DNA of 64,000 bases from Pseudoalteromonas sp. EB27 (GCF_001974875.1 NZ_MTQD01000005.1:1-64000); one strand, 5' to 3'. Shown: positions 1 through 8,657, counted from the stretch's first letter. Numbers and translations are program-made. Notes: generated by a model not told the origin, from the letters alone.

Positions 1-40
1 CGCCAGCGTTCAATCTGAGCCATGATCAAACTCTTCAATT
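1..40 (-). rRNA. rrs: 16S ribosomal RNA, 5' end only (gene runs off the left edge)
   Basis: Read on the minus strand, the first 40 bases are the conserved 5' end of bacterial 16S rRNA: AATTGAAGAGTTTGATC followed by ATGGCTCAGATTGAACGC. Only the first ~40 nt lie in the window. The upstream leader and promoters (to about 466) confirm that this is the start of an rRNA operon transcribed leftwards. Confidence 0.97.
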
Positions 41-255
41 AAAAAGTTTTATGTCTTTCGACAGCTCAATGAATTCTGAATTTATTTTAATATCTTTCGA
101 TATTGAATTGACTGTGCCGAATAATTACCGAAATAACTATTCTGTTGGTCACTCAGTTTTCAATTGAGACTCTAATTTGTTTGCCTCGCTACCTAAGTAG
201 CTTGGCTGTTAGAACTCAATCTGTACGAGTGCCCACACAGATGATTGCTTTATAT

Positions 256-267
256 TGTTAAAGAACG
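256..267 (-). promoter_or_regulatory. rrn leader boxA-like antitermination element
   Basis: The minus strand reads CGTTCTTTAACA, close to the E. coli rrn boxA (TGCTCTTTAACA). It is followed, as in E. coli, by a sequence containing CTGTGTGGGCACTCG. It lies between the P2 promoter and the 16S start, where the Nus antitermination complex is loaded. The rest of 41-290 is rRNA leader and contains no gene. Confidence 0.7.
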
Positions 268-300
268 TTTTGAGTCGCTTTAGCGCCTCAAGGGATGCGA

Positions 301-328
301 ATAATACACCCTTTATTTTTCGAGTCAA
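301..328 (-). promoter_or_regulatory. rrn P2-type promoter
   Basis: On the minus strand: -35 TTGACT (323-328), 16-bp spacer, -10 TATTAT (301-306), then CGCATCCC. This resembles the E. coli rrn P2 core. The sequence upstream of the -35 is A/T-tract rich, like an UP element. Confidence 0.85.
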
Positions 329-438
329 CACTTAGTTTTAAACTTTCTTTTGGAAGATTTAAAACCGAAGTTTTATTTAACTCTCTGAGTTGTTCCTGCC
401 TCGCTATGCGTTGGCGTTTCCCGTCTCAGTGGGGTCGC

Positions 439-466
439 ATTATAGGGAGCGGTGAATTTTACGCAA
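439..466 (-). promoter_or_regulatory. rrn P1-type promoter with GC-rich discriminator
   Basis: On the minus strand: -35 TTGCGT (461-466), 16-bp spacer ending CTCCC, -10 TATAAT (439-444), then the discriminator GCGACCCCACTGAGACGG. The stretch CTCCCTATAATGCG and the ACTGA(G/C)ACGG block match E. coli rrn P1 promoters. This suggests stringent, growth-rate-dependent control through the discriminator. Confidence 0.87.
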
Positions 467-644
467 GCGTTATTTACACAAAATAGTAATTAAAATTAAG
501 CCCCAAGCAAGCACACATGATAAGCACAAGTTACCCACAAAACCCTGTTGATAACTCTGCTTTTGAACTTTAAAACTAAACACTTTTATCCTGATGTGAT
601 AAGTTGCGGTCACTTTTTTTAACTCATGTATTTAGGCAGTATCC

Positions 645-2060
645 ATGACAGACATAATAAACAGTATAAGTGCCCTTCTATGGGGCCAAGTTCTCGTCTA
701 CTTATTAATAGCAGCAGGCCTCTTCTTTACTTTTCGACTAGGCTTTATTCAGTTTGTGCAATTCCCACATATGTTCAAAGTTATGTTTGGCTCTCGTAAA
801 TGTGCCGATAACGAAATTTCATCCTTTCAGGCTTTTTGTACTTCGTTAGCTGCCCGCGTTGGTACAGGCAATATGGCTGGTGTTGCTGTTGCCTTATACC
901 TAGGTGGTCCGGGTGCTATTTTTTGGATGTGGCTTATTGCATTAATAGGTATGGCTACAAGCTTTGCTGAAAGTACTTTAGCTCAGGCTTATAAAACAAA
1001 GGATGTTGAAGGCAATTTTAGAGGTGGCCCTGCTTATTATATGCAAAACGGTTTAGGTAAACGCTGGATGGGAACTTTATTCTCGCTATGCTTAATTTTA
1101 GCCTTTGGTTTGGTATTTAACGCCGTACAGTCAAACTCTATTGCTGCAGCATTTGAAGTAGCGTTTGATGTACCTAAGTATATAGTAGGCATTTGCTTGG
1201 TTATTGGCTCTGGTATTATTATTTTTGGTGGTTTGAAAACGATTTCTCGTTTTGCCGAAATGGTTGTGCCATTTATGGCATTAGCTTACTTGTTAGTGGC
1301 TCTTTATGTATGTGCTATTAACTTTACTGCACTCCCGGATGTACTCGCCCTTATTATAAAGAGTGCTTTTGGTATTGAACAAGCTGGTGCAGGTGCAATT
1401 GGTTATGGTGTTACACAAGCTATGATCCAAGGTATAAAGCGTGGCTTATTCTCAAACGAAGCAGGTATGGGTAGTGCAGCTAATGCCGCAGCTACTGCTA
1501 CACCTTACCCGCCTCATCCAGCATCACAAGGTTATGTGCAAATGCTAGGTGTATTTATTGATACTATTGTTATTTGTACAGCGACTGCTTCTCTTATTTT
1601 ACTATCGCAGCAATTAATACCTGAATCTGGTGTTATGGGGATTGAACTTACACAAGCAGCATTACAAGAACATGTCGGCGACTGGGGTACTTACTTTATT
1701 GCCATTGCTATATTGTTTTTTGCTTTTACTTCTATTGTGGCTAATTACTCTTACGCTGAAACAAATTTAATGTTTTTAGAGCACAACTCTAATAAAGGTA
1801 TGTTTATCTTTAGACTTGTTGTTTTAGGTATGGTGATGTTTGGCGCTGTTGGTGAGCTTGGTTTAATTTGGACGCTGGCAGATATATCAATGGGTTTGAT
1901 GGCTATTGTAAACGTTATAGCGTTATTTATGCTTTCAGGTGTTGTTGTATGGCTTTCTAAAGATTATAACGAGCAACGCAAGAGAGGCCTAATACCTACC
2001 TTTGATAAGAGTAAACATCCTAAACTTGCTAAAGAGGTCGATCCCGAGGCCTGGCAGTAA
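645..2060 (+). CDS. AGCS family sodium:alanine/glycine symporter
   Basis: 471-residue inner-membrane protein with about ten hydrophobic segments. It belongs to the alanine or glycine:cation symporter (AGCS, AlsT/DagA/YaaJ) family, which imports alanine or glycine with Na+. Family hallmarks are visible: GGPAYYM near residue 128, and the signature SNEAGMGSAANAAA near 270 in a loop implicated in substrate and Na+ binding. Length is typical. The ATG at 645 follows a weak ribosome site and gives a normal N-terminus (MTDIINSISALLWGQ). It is monocistronic, with a strong hairpin terminator right after the stop codon. Substrate specificity cannot be told from sequence. Confidence 0.93.
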   Translation: MTDIINSISALLWGQVLVYLLIAAGLFFTFRLGFIQFVQFPHMFKVMFGSRKCADNEISSFQAFCTSLAARVGTGNMAGVAVALYLGGPGAIFWMWLIALIGMATSFAESTLAQAYKTKDVEGNFRGGPAYYMQNGLGKRWMGTLFSLCLILAFGLVFNAVQSNSIAAAFEVAFDVPKYIVGICLVIGSGIIIFGGLKTISRFAEMVVPFMALAYLLVALYVCAINFTALPDVLALIIKSAFGIEQAGAGAIGYGVTQAMIQGIKRGLFSNEAGMGSAANAAATATPYPPHPASQGYVQMLGVFIDTIVICTATASLILLSQQLIPESGVMGIELTQAALQEHVGDWGTYFIAIAILFFAFTSIVANYSYAETNLMFLEHNSNKGMFIFRLVVLGMVMFGAVGELGLIWTLADISMGLMAIVNVIALFMLSGVVVWLSKDYNEQRKRGLIPTFDKSKHPKLAKEVDPEAWQ

Positions 2061-2069
2061 ATAATAAAC

Positions 2070-2092
2070 AGCGAGCTACGGCTCGCTTTTTT
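2070..2092 (+). terminator. Rho-independent terminator of the AGCS gene
   Basis: Perfect 7-bp stem AGCGAGC/GCTCGCT with a TACG tetraloop, followed by six T. Confidence 0.9.
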
Positions 2093-2225
2093 AGATCTAA
2101 AAATTACAAATATTACGCTTAAACATCTCATTTCTTATAAATAAAAAGTTATATTAATTTTAAAACTATTTTATATTTAATTACGTAGGATATATGAATT
2201 AAGTTATCTATAAAAAGGAGGTCCG

Positions 2226-3824
2226 ATGGATGACATAACAAAAAAATACAGTATAGACACTACTGATTACCAAGTTGGGCAAGATAATGTACAAAAGTGG
2301 GGATTTGATATCCATAACCCAGTATTTGGCATAAGCGCTTTCTTAGTTATTTTATTTGTAATACTTACCCTAGTTTTTGACCCTACCGTTACCCGTGATG
2401 CACTAACCTCGACTAAAGACGCCATAATTAATCAATTTGATAGTTACTTTATGTTACTAGCCAATGCCTTTGTGATATTTTGCGTTATTTTAGCATTTTC
2501 TCCTTTGGGTAAAATTCGTTTAGGTGGCGTAAAAGCTCGCCCAGAACATGGCTATATGTCGTGGCTTTCAATGCTGTTTGCAGCAGGAATGGGTATTGGC
2601 TTACTGTTTTGGGGGGTTGCTGAGCCAACTGCATATTATACTGGTTGGTATCATATGCCTATGGGCGTTGAGCCAAACTCACCGCAAGCACACTCATTAG
2701 CTTTGGGTGCAACCATGTACCACTGGGGTTTACATGGATGGGCGATTTACGCTGTTGTTGGATTAAGCTTGGCTTTTTTTGCATTTAACAAAGGCCTTCC
2801 TTTATCTATACGTTCTGTTTTTTATCCATTATTTGGTGATCGTGCCTGGGGATGGCTTGGTCATATAATCGATATACTCGCTGTACTGTCTACTTTATTT
2901 GGTTTAGCTACATCGCTAGGCCTCGGCGCTCAACAAGCTACCAGCGGGATAAATTATCTGTTAGGCACTGATTACGGGACTGCTTTTCAAATATCTGTTA
3001 TTGGTTTAGTAACGTGTATTGCAATTTTCTCTGTTATTAGAGGTATTGAGGGCGGTGTTAAAGTACTGAGCAATGTTAATTTAATTTGTGCATTTATTTT
3101 ATTATTAGTTGTTATTGCCCTTACTTTCTCTGATGCAATTACTGCTGTTTGGTTTACCCTTGGGGCGTACGTAGAACACTTTGTACCTTTAAGCAATCCT
3201 TTTAATAGACCCGATGAAGATTGGATGCACTCTTGGACTGTGTTTTATTGGGCATGGTGGATATCATGGTCGCCGTTTGTTGGGATGTTTATTGCTCGAG
3301 TTTCAAAGGGGCGCACTGTACGCGAGTTTTTACTCGTCGTCATTGGCCTACCAACGCTTCTTAGTTTGGTTTGGATGGGGGTATTCGGAAATATGGCAAT
3401 TACACAAGTTATAGATAAAGTTGGCCCACTTGGACAAAATGGTTTAACTGATATCTCAGTGACTTTATTTCAGGTATACGAGCAGTTACCACTTTCTAGT
3501 TTTATTTCTATTATTTCTATAGCACTCGTTTTGGTATTTTTTATAACGTCGTCTGATTCAGGATCGCTTGTAATAGATGGTATAACTGCGGGCGGTAAAA
3601 TAGATGCACCAGTGCCACAACGTATATTTTGGGCTACAGTCGAAGGCGTGATTGCAGCAGTATTGCTTTGGGTTGGTGGCTCGCAAGCATTGCAAGCGCT
3701 TCAGTCGGGCGTAGTTACTACAGCTTTGCCGTTTTCAATAGTACTTATTTTAATGTGTATTGCGCTTATTCAAGGCTTGTTGAGCGAGTATCCAATTTAC
3801 AAAGCTCAGAGTAAACTGCAATAA
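2226..3824 (+). CDS. BCCT family betaine/choline/carnitine-type transporter
   Basis: 532-residue membrane protein with about twelve transmembrane segments, member of the betaine-choline-carnitine transporter family. The family core is clear: GMGIGLLFWGVAEP near residue 120, and WTVFYWAWWISWSPFVGMF near 337, which carries the BCCT W-x-x-x-[FY]-W-x-W-W signature. The N-terminal ~35 residues are cytosolic and polar. No long C-terminal osmosensory tail is present, so Na+-driven uptake without BetP-like osmotic gating is the simplest guess. AAGGAGGT at 2215-2222 is an unusually complete Shine-Dalgarno sequence placed close to the ATG. In a marine organism the substrate is likely a quaternary amine or DMSP; the sequence does not decide which. 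Confidence 0.93.
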   Translation: MDDITKKYSIDTTDYQVGQDNVQKWGFDIHNPVFGISAFLVILFVILTLVFDPTVTRDALTSTKDAIINQFDSYFMLLANAFVIFCVILAFSPLGKIRLGGVKARPEHGYMSWLSMLFAAGMGIGLLFWGVAEPTAYYTGWYHMPMGVEPNSPQAHSLALGATMYHWGLHGWAIYAVVGLSLAFFAFNKGLPLSIRSVFYPLFGDRAWGWLGHIIDILAVLSTLFGLATSLGLGAQQATSGINYLLGTDYGTAFQISVIGLVTCIAIFSVIRGIEGGVKVLSNVNLICAFILLLVVIALTFSDAITAVWFTLGAYVEHFVPLSNPFNRPDEDWMHSWTVFYWAWWISWSPFVGMFIARVSKGRTVREFLLVVIGLPTLLSLVWMGVFGNMAITQVIDKVGPLGQNGLTDISVTLFQVYEQLPLSSFISIISIALVLVFFITSSDSGSLVIDGITAGGKIDAPVPQRIFWATVEGVIAAVLLWVGGSQALQALQSGVVTTALPFSIVLILMCIALIQGLLSEYPIYKAQSKLQ

Positions 3825-3834
3825 CAATTTATCC

Positions 3835-3866
3835 TTTATAAGCGATCCTCAAGGGTCGCTTATAAA
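3835..3866 (+). terminator. Hairpin after the BCCT gene
   Basis: Perfect 11-bp inverted repeat TTTATAAGCGA/TCGCTTATAAA around a TCCTCAAGGG loop just after the stop codon. A proper T-run is lacking, so it is a weaker terminator or an RNA-stabilising structure. Confidence 0.6.
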
Positions 3867-4351
3867 ACACTAGCAATTCGTATAACTAAGTACTAAACGC
3901 ATTTCTTATACTCCTATCTTAAATTTATTTTAGACACCGCACTTCTATTACATTCATTAATGCCACCCCTCGTTAAAACTTAACTATTTTTAGAGAGCAA
4001 ACCTTACGTTAGCAGAGTTAAAAGCATTTGATTTACTAAAACATAGGTGCAGGAGTAATTGCCAAGAAAATTGAATAGCCAGCGTTCTGATTTTTTCTTT
4101 GTTATTAACAGGTGCTCTTATTCACAACTAATTATACCAATTCAGTTAATTTAACCAGATTGGATAAAAGCATTAACGGTTAAATACAAACTGGCAGCTT
4201 TATAAATGTATGATGATGAAACTTTAAGATATTAAAGGTAAGTAGGTATTAAAAATAAGATTGGGAATCTAAATAAGGATAATTTTTGAATATTTTAAAA
4301 ATAGAGTGATTTAGAATTTAAATGAATTTTATCTGAGGATTTTAGTAAAAA
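3867..4351. other. Intergenic region between the BCCT gene and the tRNA array
   Basis: About 480 AT-rich bases with stops in all frames and no convincing gene. It holds one imperfect inverted repeat (listed separately) and the 3' flank of the minus-strand tRNA operon. I see no T-rich hairpin that would end that operon cleanly. Confidence 0.6.
4132..4167. repeat. Short imperfect inverted repeat, possible degenerate dispersed element
   Basis: TTAT-A-CCAAT and ATTGG-A-TAA form outer arms around a second small dyad (GTTAA-TT-TAAC variant). The ATACCAATT edge is reminiscent of the ends of the MITE-like element at 58430-58587, so this could be a relic of a similar repeat. Judged by eye only. Confidence 0.3.
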
Positions 4352-4438
4352 TGGTGCCCGAGGCCGGACTTGAACCGGCACGACTTGTTAGTCGAGGGAT
4401 TTTAAATCCCTTGTGTCTACCAATTCCACCACTCGGGC
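4352..4438 (-). tRNA. tRNA-Leu(UAA), copy 3 of the array
   Basis: 87 nt including encoded CCA. Acceptor GCCCGAG pairs with CTCGGGC. The anticodon stem-loop AGGGATTTAAAATCCCT has anticodon TAA. It has the long variable arm expected of class II tRNA-Leu. Identical to the copies at 4695 and 4961, and equivalent in position to E. coli leuZ. Confidence 0.97.
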
Positions 4439-4476
4439 ATCGAGTTTGCTAATTAAAGCGTGTGGAGTAAATTATA

Positions 4477-4550
4477 TGGAGGCGGAACCCGGAGTCGAAC
4501 CGAGGTAAACGGATTTGCAATCCGGTGCATGGCCACTCTGCCATTCCGCC
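4477..4550 (-). tRNA. tRNA-Cys(GCA), copy 2 of the array
   Basis: 74 nt with encoded CCA. Acceptor GGCGGAA/TTCCGCC, anticodon loop TTGCAAA (GCA), discriminator U. Same body as the copy at 5085. Equivalent to E. coli cysT. Confidence 0.97.
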
Positions 4551-4569
4551 TAAATGTATCCAAATAATT

Positions 4570-4645
4570 TGGAGCGGTACACGAGGCTCGAACTCGTGAC
4601 CTCGACCTTGGCAAGGTCGCGCTCTACCAACTGAGCTAGTACCGC
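4570..4645 (-). tRNA. tRNA-Gly(GCC), copy 3 of the array
   Basis: 76 nt with encoded CCA. Acceptor GCGGTAC/GTACCGC, anticodon loop TTGCCAA (GCC), T-arm GTTCGAG. Equivalent to E. coli glyW. Confidence 0.97.
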
Positions 4646-4694
4646 AAAATACTGTTTTATTAACTTTAAATTATCTTGGTAAAATAATTTAAAG

Positions 4695-4781
4695 TGGTGC
4701 CCGAGGCCGGACTTGAACCGGCACGACTTGTTAGTCGAGGGATTTTAAATCCCTTGTGTCTACCAATTCCACCACTCGGGC
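4695..4781 (-). tRNA. tRNA-Leu(UAA), copy 2 of the array
   Basis: 87 nt with encoded CCA, same sequence as the other two Leu copies. It directly follows a Gly gene: the middle unit has no Cys gene. Confidence 0.97.
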
Positions 4782-4820
4782 ATCGAGTTTGCTATTAAAA
4801 GCAAGTGGATAAAACTAATA

Positions 4821-4896
4821 TGGAGCGGTACACGAGGCTCGAACTCGTGACCTCGACCTTGGCAAGGTCGCGCTCTACCAACTGAGCTAGTACCGC
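4821..4896 (-). tRNA. tRNA-Gly(GCC), copy 2 of the array
   Basis: 76 nt with encoded CCA, same sequence as the Gly copies at 4570 and 5190. Confidence 0.97.
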
Positions 4897-4960
4897 ATCA
4901 TATTAATTCTAAATTAATCATTTTATAAATTACACTTGGTAATGTAATTAAACCACATAG

Positions 4961-5047
4961 TGGTGCCCGAGGCCGGACTTGAACCGGCACGACTTGTTAG
5001 TCGAGGGATTTTAAATCCCTTGTGTCTACCAATTCCACCACTCGGGC
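4961..5047 (-). tRNA. tRNA-Leu(UAA), copy 1 of the array
   Basis: 87 nt with encoded CCA, anticodon TAA. The flank before its 5' end (5048-5077) is nearly the same as that before the Leu copy at 4352-4438, as expected from tandem duplication. Confidence 0.97.
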
Positions 5048-5084
5048 ATCGAGTTTGCTAATTAAAGCGTGTGGAGTGTTGAAA

Positions 5085-5158
5085 TGGAGGCGGAACCCGG
5101 AGTCGAACCGAGGTAAACGGATTTGCAATCCGGTGCATGGCCACTCTGCCATTCCGCC
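5085..5158 (-). tRNA. tRNA-Cys(GCA), copy 1 of the array
   Basis: 74 nt with encoded CCA and anticodon GCA, same body as the copy at 4477. Confidence 0.97.
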
Positions 5159-5189
5159 CCAACATTGGGGTAATAACCTAAGATAAACT

Positions 5190-5265
5190 TGGAGCGGTAC
5201 ACGAGGCTCGAACTCGTGACCTCGACCTTGGCAAGGTCGCGCTCTACCAACTGAGCTAGTACCGC
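5190..5265 (-). tRNA. tRNA-Gly(GCC), copy 1, first gene of the array
   Basis: 76 nt with encoded CCA and anticodon GCC. It is the promoter-proximal gene of the eight-gene operon, about 110 bp downstream of the promoter at 5379-5406. Confidence 0.97.
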
Positions 5266-5378
5266 ATTTTATTTATCAGTTAGTTGAATTAACACATGAT
5301 GATTTATGTGAACATTCAGGTAACTGATTAATTACCGTTTTGTTTATCTCGGGGGCTATGCCCTCTCAACACGGACGC

Positions 5379-5406
5379 ATTCTACAGAGATTATTAAACG
5401 CGTCAA
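5379..5406 (-). promoter_or_regulatory. tRNA operon promoter (stable-RNA type)
   Basis: On the minus strand: -35 TTGACG (5401-5406), 16-bp spacer, -10 TAGAAT (5379-5384), followed by the GC-rich discriminator GCGTCCGTG. It lies between pgsA and the first tRNA-Gly, so the tRNAs need not depend on read-through from uvrC-pgsA. Confidence 0.85.
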
Positions 5407-5477
5407 TACAAAAAATGCTAGTTTTGAACTGTTTGCTTGTTTTTTATCTAAAACGGTGCGTTATTATACATTTAGAG

Positions 5478-6023
5478 TTAATTTTTAGTCAATTCACCCC
5501 ATGCTGCACGTAAATATTGCATCATAGAACTCAAGGTTAAAAAGGTCGCAATGTACAGTAATCCAAAACTTAAATAGTTCATCCACGTATCATATTGCCA
5601 AATCAAACCGATAATGGCTAACATTTGTGCAGCCGTCTTTATTTTACCCATGTTTGAAACAGCCACGTTACCGCGCTTGCCCTGCTCTGCCATCCATTCG
5701 CGAAGTGCAGATATAATAATTTCACGGCTTATAATAATAAGAGCAGGTATTGTCATATACATAGTTTGATACTGATCGGCTAATGCAACAAGAGCAGCAC
5801 ATACCATTACTTTATCAGCAACAGGATCTAGAAAAGCACCAAAAGGAGTTGATTGCTCAAGCTTTCTTGCTAAATAACCGTCTAGTATATCGGTAATCGA
5901 TGCAAGCCAAAAAATAAAGGCGGCAGCAAAAAATGCCCAGCTATAAGGCAAATAAAATATCACCAAAAAAACGGGGATAAGAAAAAGTCTAAATGTTGTA
6001 AGTGTGTTTGGAATATTCCACAT
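5478..6023 (-). CDS. pgsA: CDP-diacylglycerol--glycerol-3-phosphate 3-phosphatidyltransferase
   Basis: 181-residue inner-membrane enzyme. It makes phosphatidylglycerophosphate from CDP-diacylglycerol and sn-glycerol-3-phosphate, the committed step to phosphatidylglycerol and cardiolipin. The CDP-alcohol phosphotransferase motif D-G-x2-A-R-x8-G-x3-D-x3-D is complete (DGYLAR ... GAFLDPVAD, residues ~47-69), and several membrane helices follow. Length matches E. coli PgsA (182). It lies 42 nt downstream of uvrC on the same strand and just upstream of the Gly/Cys/Leu tRNA genes, as in E. coli. The start MWNIPNTLTTFRL is the family-typical N-terminus. Confidence 0.97.
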   Translation of the reverse strand: MWNIPNTLTTFRLFLIPVFLVIFYLPYSWAFFAAAFIFWLASITDILDGYLARKLEQSTPFGAFLDPVADKVMVCAALVALADQYQTMYMTIPALIIISREIIISALREWMAEQGKRGNVAVSNMGKIKTAAQMLAIIGLIWQYDTWMNYLSFGLLYIATFLTLSSMMQYLRAAWGELTKN

Positions 6024-6065
6024 AACTACTTGGATATGTCTTTTTGGCTATATTCGCATGAAGGG

Positions 6066-7889
6066 CTAGCCCTTGTCATGCAAATGGTTAAATATCTTCT
6101 CAGCCATGTCAGGGCTGATCCCAGGAACTTTCTTTAACTGTTCTATATTAGCAGCTTTTACACCTTGCATGCCCCCTAAATATTTTAATAATGTTTGGCG
6201 ACGCTTAGAACCTACTCCATTTATTTCTTCTAATAGTGATTGTGTTCGTTGTTTTTGTCGTTTATTACGATGCCCAGCAATTGCAAAACGGTGAGACTCA
6301 TCACGTATATGCTGAATCAAATGAAGCGCAGGTGCATCTGAATCCATCGGAATAGTTTTGCGTCCACCGTCAATCAATAATGTTTCAAGACCGGGTTTGC
6401 GACTCGTTCCTTTTGCAACACCTACTAATAAAGGCATTTTTGTGTGCGGCCAATTAGAAAAATACTGCTCAGCGCGCCCTAACTGCCCCTTACCACCATC
6501 AATAAAGATAACGTCTGGAATTTTGTCTTCGTCTACTAACTTGTTATAGCGTTTGTTAAGTGCAAATTCCATTGCAGCATAATCATCGCCACCAGTTATA
6601 CCTGTTACGTTATAGCGCCTATACTCTTTTGTATTTGGGCCTTGTGAGTCAAATACAACACAACTTGCAACGGTGTTCTCCCCCATGGTGTGGCTTATAT
6701 CAAAACACTCCATTCGGGTAATATCGTCAAGTCGCAGTGTTGCTTTTAATTGTGCATAACGTTTATTAATAGAGTCTTGGGTACTTTGTTTAACCGCAAT
6801 ACTGTTTAATGCATTTTTATTTGCGAGTTGTAGGTATTGCGCACGCTCACCCCGAGTGACAACTTTAAGAGTTACTTTACGTTCACTTATTTGTGAGAGT
6901 GCTTCGCCGAGCGCCGCGCTTTCTTCTATTTCAAACGGTAATATGATTTCTTTTGCAATACGCCCAGTTGCTCCTGGCGCTAAATAATATTGTCCTAAAA
7001 ATGAGGTCAATATTTCTTGTTCACTCGAATCTTTAGGTACTTTTGGAAAATAGGTTTTACTACCCAGCACTTTATGATCGCGGATCATTAATAAATGAAT
7101 ACCGTTTAACCCGTTTAAATGCGCAAAACCGACAACATCCATTTCTGCAAAGTTACCAGAAATAGACTGTTGCTCCTGCATTTTACGAAGTAGCATTATT
7201 TGGTCGCGAACTTTTGCCGCTAATTCAAAGTTTAGCTGCAGGCTGGCTGCTTCCATTTTTTTTATTAAATCAGCAATAACTTCGTGAGATTTACCTGTTA
7301 AAAATTTACGAACATAATCAACCTGCTCGCTGTAATCATCATCCGTTACTTTATTTACACATGGAGCTGAGCAACGTTTAAGTTGATATTGCAGACACGG
7401 GCGACTTCTTGCGCGGTAATAAGCATCTTCACATTGACGAACAGGAAATATTTTTTGCATTAAGCGCAAGCTTTCAGATACCGCTCCTGCGCTTGGGAAA
7501 GGCCCAAAGTACTCGCCTTTAATTTTACGACTGCCACGATGAAACGCTAAACGTGGGTGTTTATGGCTAGTTAGTAAAATATAGGGGTACGACTTATCGT
7601 CGCGCAATAATATGTTGTAGCGAGGCTGATATTTTTTTATTAGGTTATTTTCAAGCAGCAGCGCTTCGGTTTCAGTATTGGTGAGAGTGACTTCAATGTC
7701 ACTAATATTACTCACTAAAACGCGTGTTTTGCTATCGGTAATATTACTTCTAAAGTAACTGCTAACACGCTTTTTTAGATGCTTAGCTTTACCAACATAA
7801 ATAACTTGGCTGTCACTATCAAGCATTCGGTATACACCCGGCTCGCTTGATAGCGTTTTGAGAAAATGTACGTGATCAAATTCAGACAT
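6066..7889 (-). CDS. uvrC: UvrABC system protein C (excinuclease subunit)
   Basis: 607-residue nucleotide excision repair endonuclease that incises both sides of a lesion after UvrB loading. N-terminal GIY-YIG nuclease (GVYRMLD ... VIYVGKAK, residues ~18-36), a cysteine cluster (C-x8-C-x3-C, near residues 164-176), a UVR domain that binds UvrB (~205-240), an RNase H-like second nuclease domain (MECFDISHTMGENTVAS, ~393-409), and C-terminal helix-hairpin-helix repeats (INGVGSKRR, VPGISPDMAEKI). Length is normal (E. coli 610). It starts 9 nt after uvrY with no clear Shine-Dalgarno, which suggests translational coupling. Confidence 0.98.
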   Translation of the reverse strand: MSEFDHVHFLKTLSSEPGVYRMLDSDSQVIYVGKAKHLKKRVSSYFRSNITDSKTRVLVSNISDIEVTLTNTETEALLLENNLIKKYQPRYNILLRDDKSYPYILLTSHKHPRLAFHRGSRKIKGEYFGPFPSAGAVSESLRLMQKIFPVRQCEDAYYRARSRPCLQYQLKRCSAPCVNKVTDDDYSEQVDYVRKFLTGKSHEVIADLIKKMEAASLQLNFELAAKVRDQIMLLRKMQEQQSISGNFAEMDVVGFAHLNGLNGIHLLMIRDHKVLGSKTYFPKVPKDSSEQEILTSFLGQYYLAPGATGRIAKEIILPFEIEESAALGEALSQISERKVTLKVVTRGERAQYLQLANKNALNSIAVKQSTQDSINKRYAQLKATLRLDDITRMECFDISHTMGENTVASCVVFDSQGPNTKEYRRYNVTGITGGDDYAAMEFALNKRYNKLVDEDKIPDVIFIDGGKGQLGRAEQYFSNWPHTKMPLLVGVAKGTSRKPGLETLLIDGGRKTIPMDSDAPALHLIQHIRDESHRFAIAGHRNKRQKQRTQSLLEEINGVGSKRRQTLLKYLGGMQGVKAANIEQLKKVPGISPDMAEKIFNHLHDKG

Positions 7890-7898
7890 AAATTATAG

Positions 7899-8549
7899 TT
7901 AGTACGAAACGTCTATATCAATCATTTTATGACGAATAGCTAAATGGGTAAGCTCAACATCGCCACCTACATTTAACTTTTCAAACATACGGTAGCGATA
8001 GCTATTTACTGTTTTAGAGCTTAGATTTAAACGCTCTGCTATATCTTGTGCTTTTTCACCTTTGGTGATCATAAGCATAATTTGCAGCTCTCGCTCAGAT
8101 AAACTCTGAAAAGGGTTTTCATCTGTGCGGCCTGTTACTTGTGCAAGCGCTATCTGCTGTGCAATTTCAGGGGCAATATAACGCTGACCAGCATGAACGC
8201 AACGAATAGCACGAACCATTTCGTCAGAGCCTGCACCTTTAGTTAAAAAGCCATGAGCGCCAATTTGCATTACCTTGCTCGGAAACGGATCCTCACAATT
8301 AACAGTAAGCACAATAATTTTTACATCTGGGCAGTAACGACAAATCTTTTTAGTCGCTTCTAATCCGCCCATGCCTGGCATATTCATATCCATTAATACT
8401 ATGTTTGGCGCATGCTGACGACAAAACTGTACAGCCTCTTCGCCAGTTTTAGCTTCGCCAATTACTTTAAACCCTCGTACGTCATCAAGAATACGCTTGA
8501 TTCCTGTTCGTACAAGTTCATGGTCATCAACTAAAAGTACATTAATCAA
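7899..8549 (-). CDS. uvrY: Response regulator UvrY/GacA (LuxR-type)
   Basis: 216-residue regulator, ortholog-like to E. coli UvrY (218) and Pseudomonas GacA, phosphorylated by BarA/GacS. The receiver domain has acidic residues D8-D9, phospho-acceptor D54 (VLMDMNMPG) and a late conserved K. The C-terminal LuxR HTH (LSERELQIMLMITKG ... KTVNSYRYRMFEKL, ~147-195) binds DNA. In relatives it activates Csr/Rsm small RNAs. The start codon is TTG at 8549, preceded by GAGGAT; the N-terminus MINVLLVDDHELVR is family-typical. First gene of uvrY-uvrC-pgsA. No cognate BarA is in the window. Confidence 0.97.
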   Translation of the reverse strand: MINVLLVDDHELVRTGIKRILDDVRGFKVIGEAKTGEEAVQFCRQHAPNIVLMDMNMPGMGGLEATKKICRYCPDVKIIVLTVNCEDPFPSKVMQIGAHGFLTKGAGSDEMVRAIRCVHAGQRYIAPEIAQQIALAQVTGRTDENPFQSLSERELQIMLMITKGEKAQDIAERLNLSSKTVNSYRYRMFEKLNVGGDVELTHLAIRHKMIDIDVSY

Positions 8550-8657
8550 TGGAACATCCTCACTTACCTAACAACATGCAATTTAATTAAATTAATTTGC
8601 CACAGTAACATACATAAAGCGAAACAATAATTAATATTATTGCCTCACTCTAATAGT

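Noticed and set aside
295-486. Plus-strand open frame over the rRNA promoters
   Set aside because: It covers the P1 and P2 rrn promoters on the opposite strand, has no ribosome site and no protein-like composition.
5062-5250. Open frame across the Gly/Cys/Leu tRNA genes
   Set aside because: It is an accidental translation of tRNA sequence.
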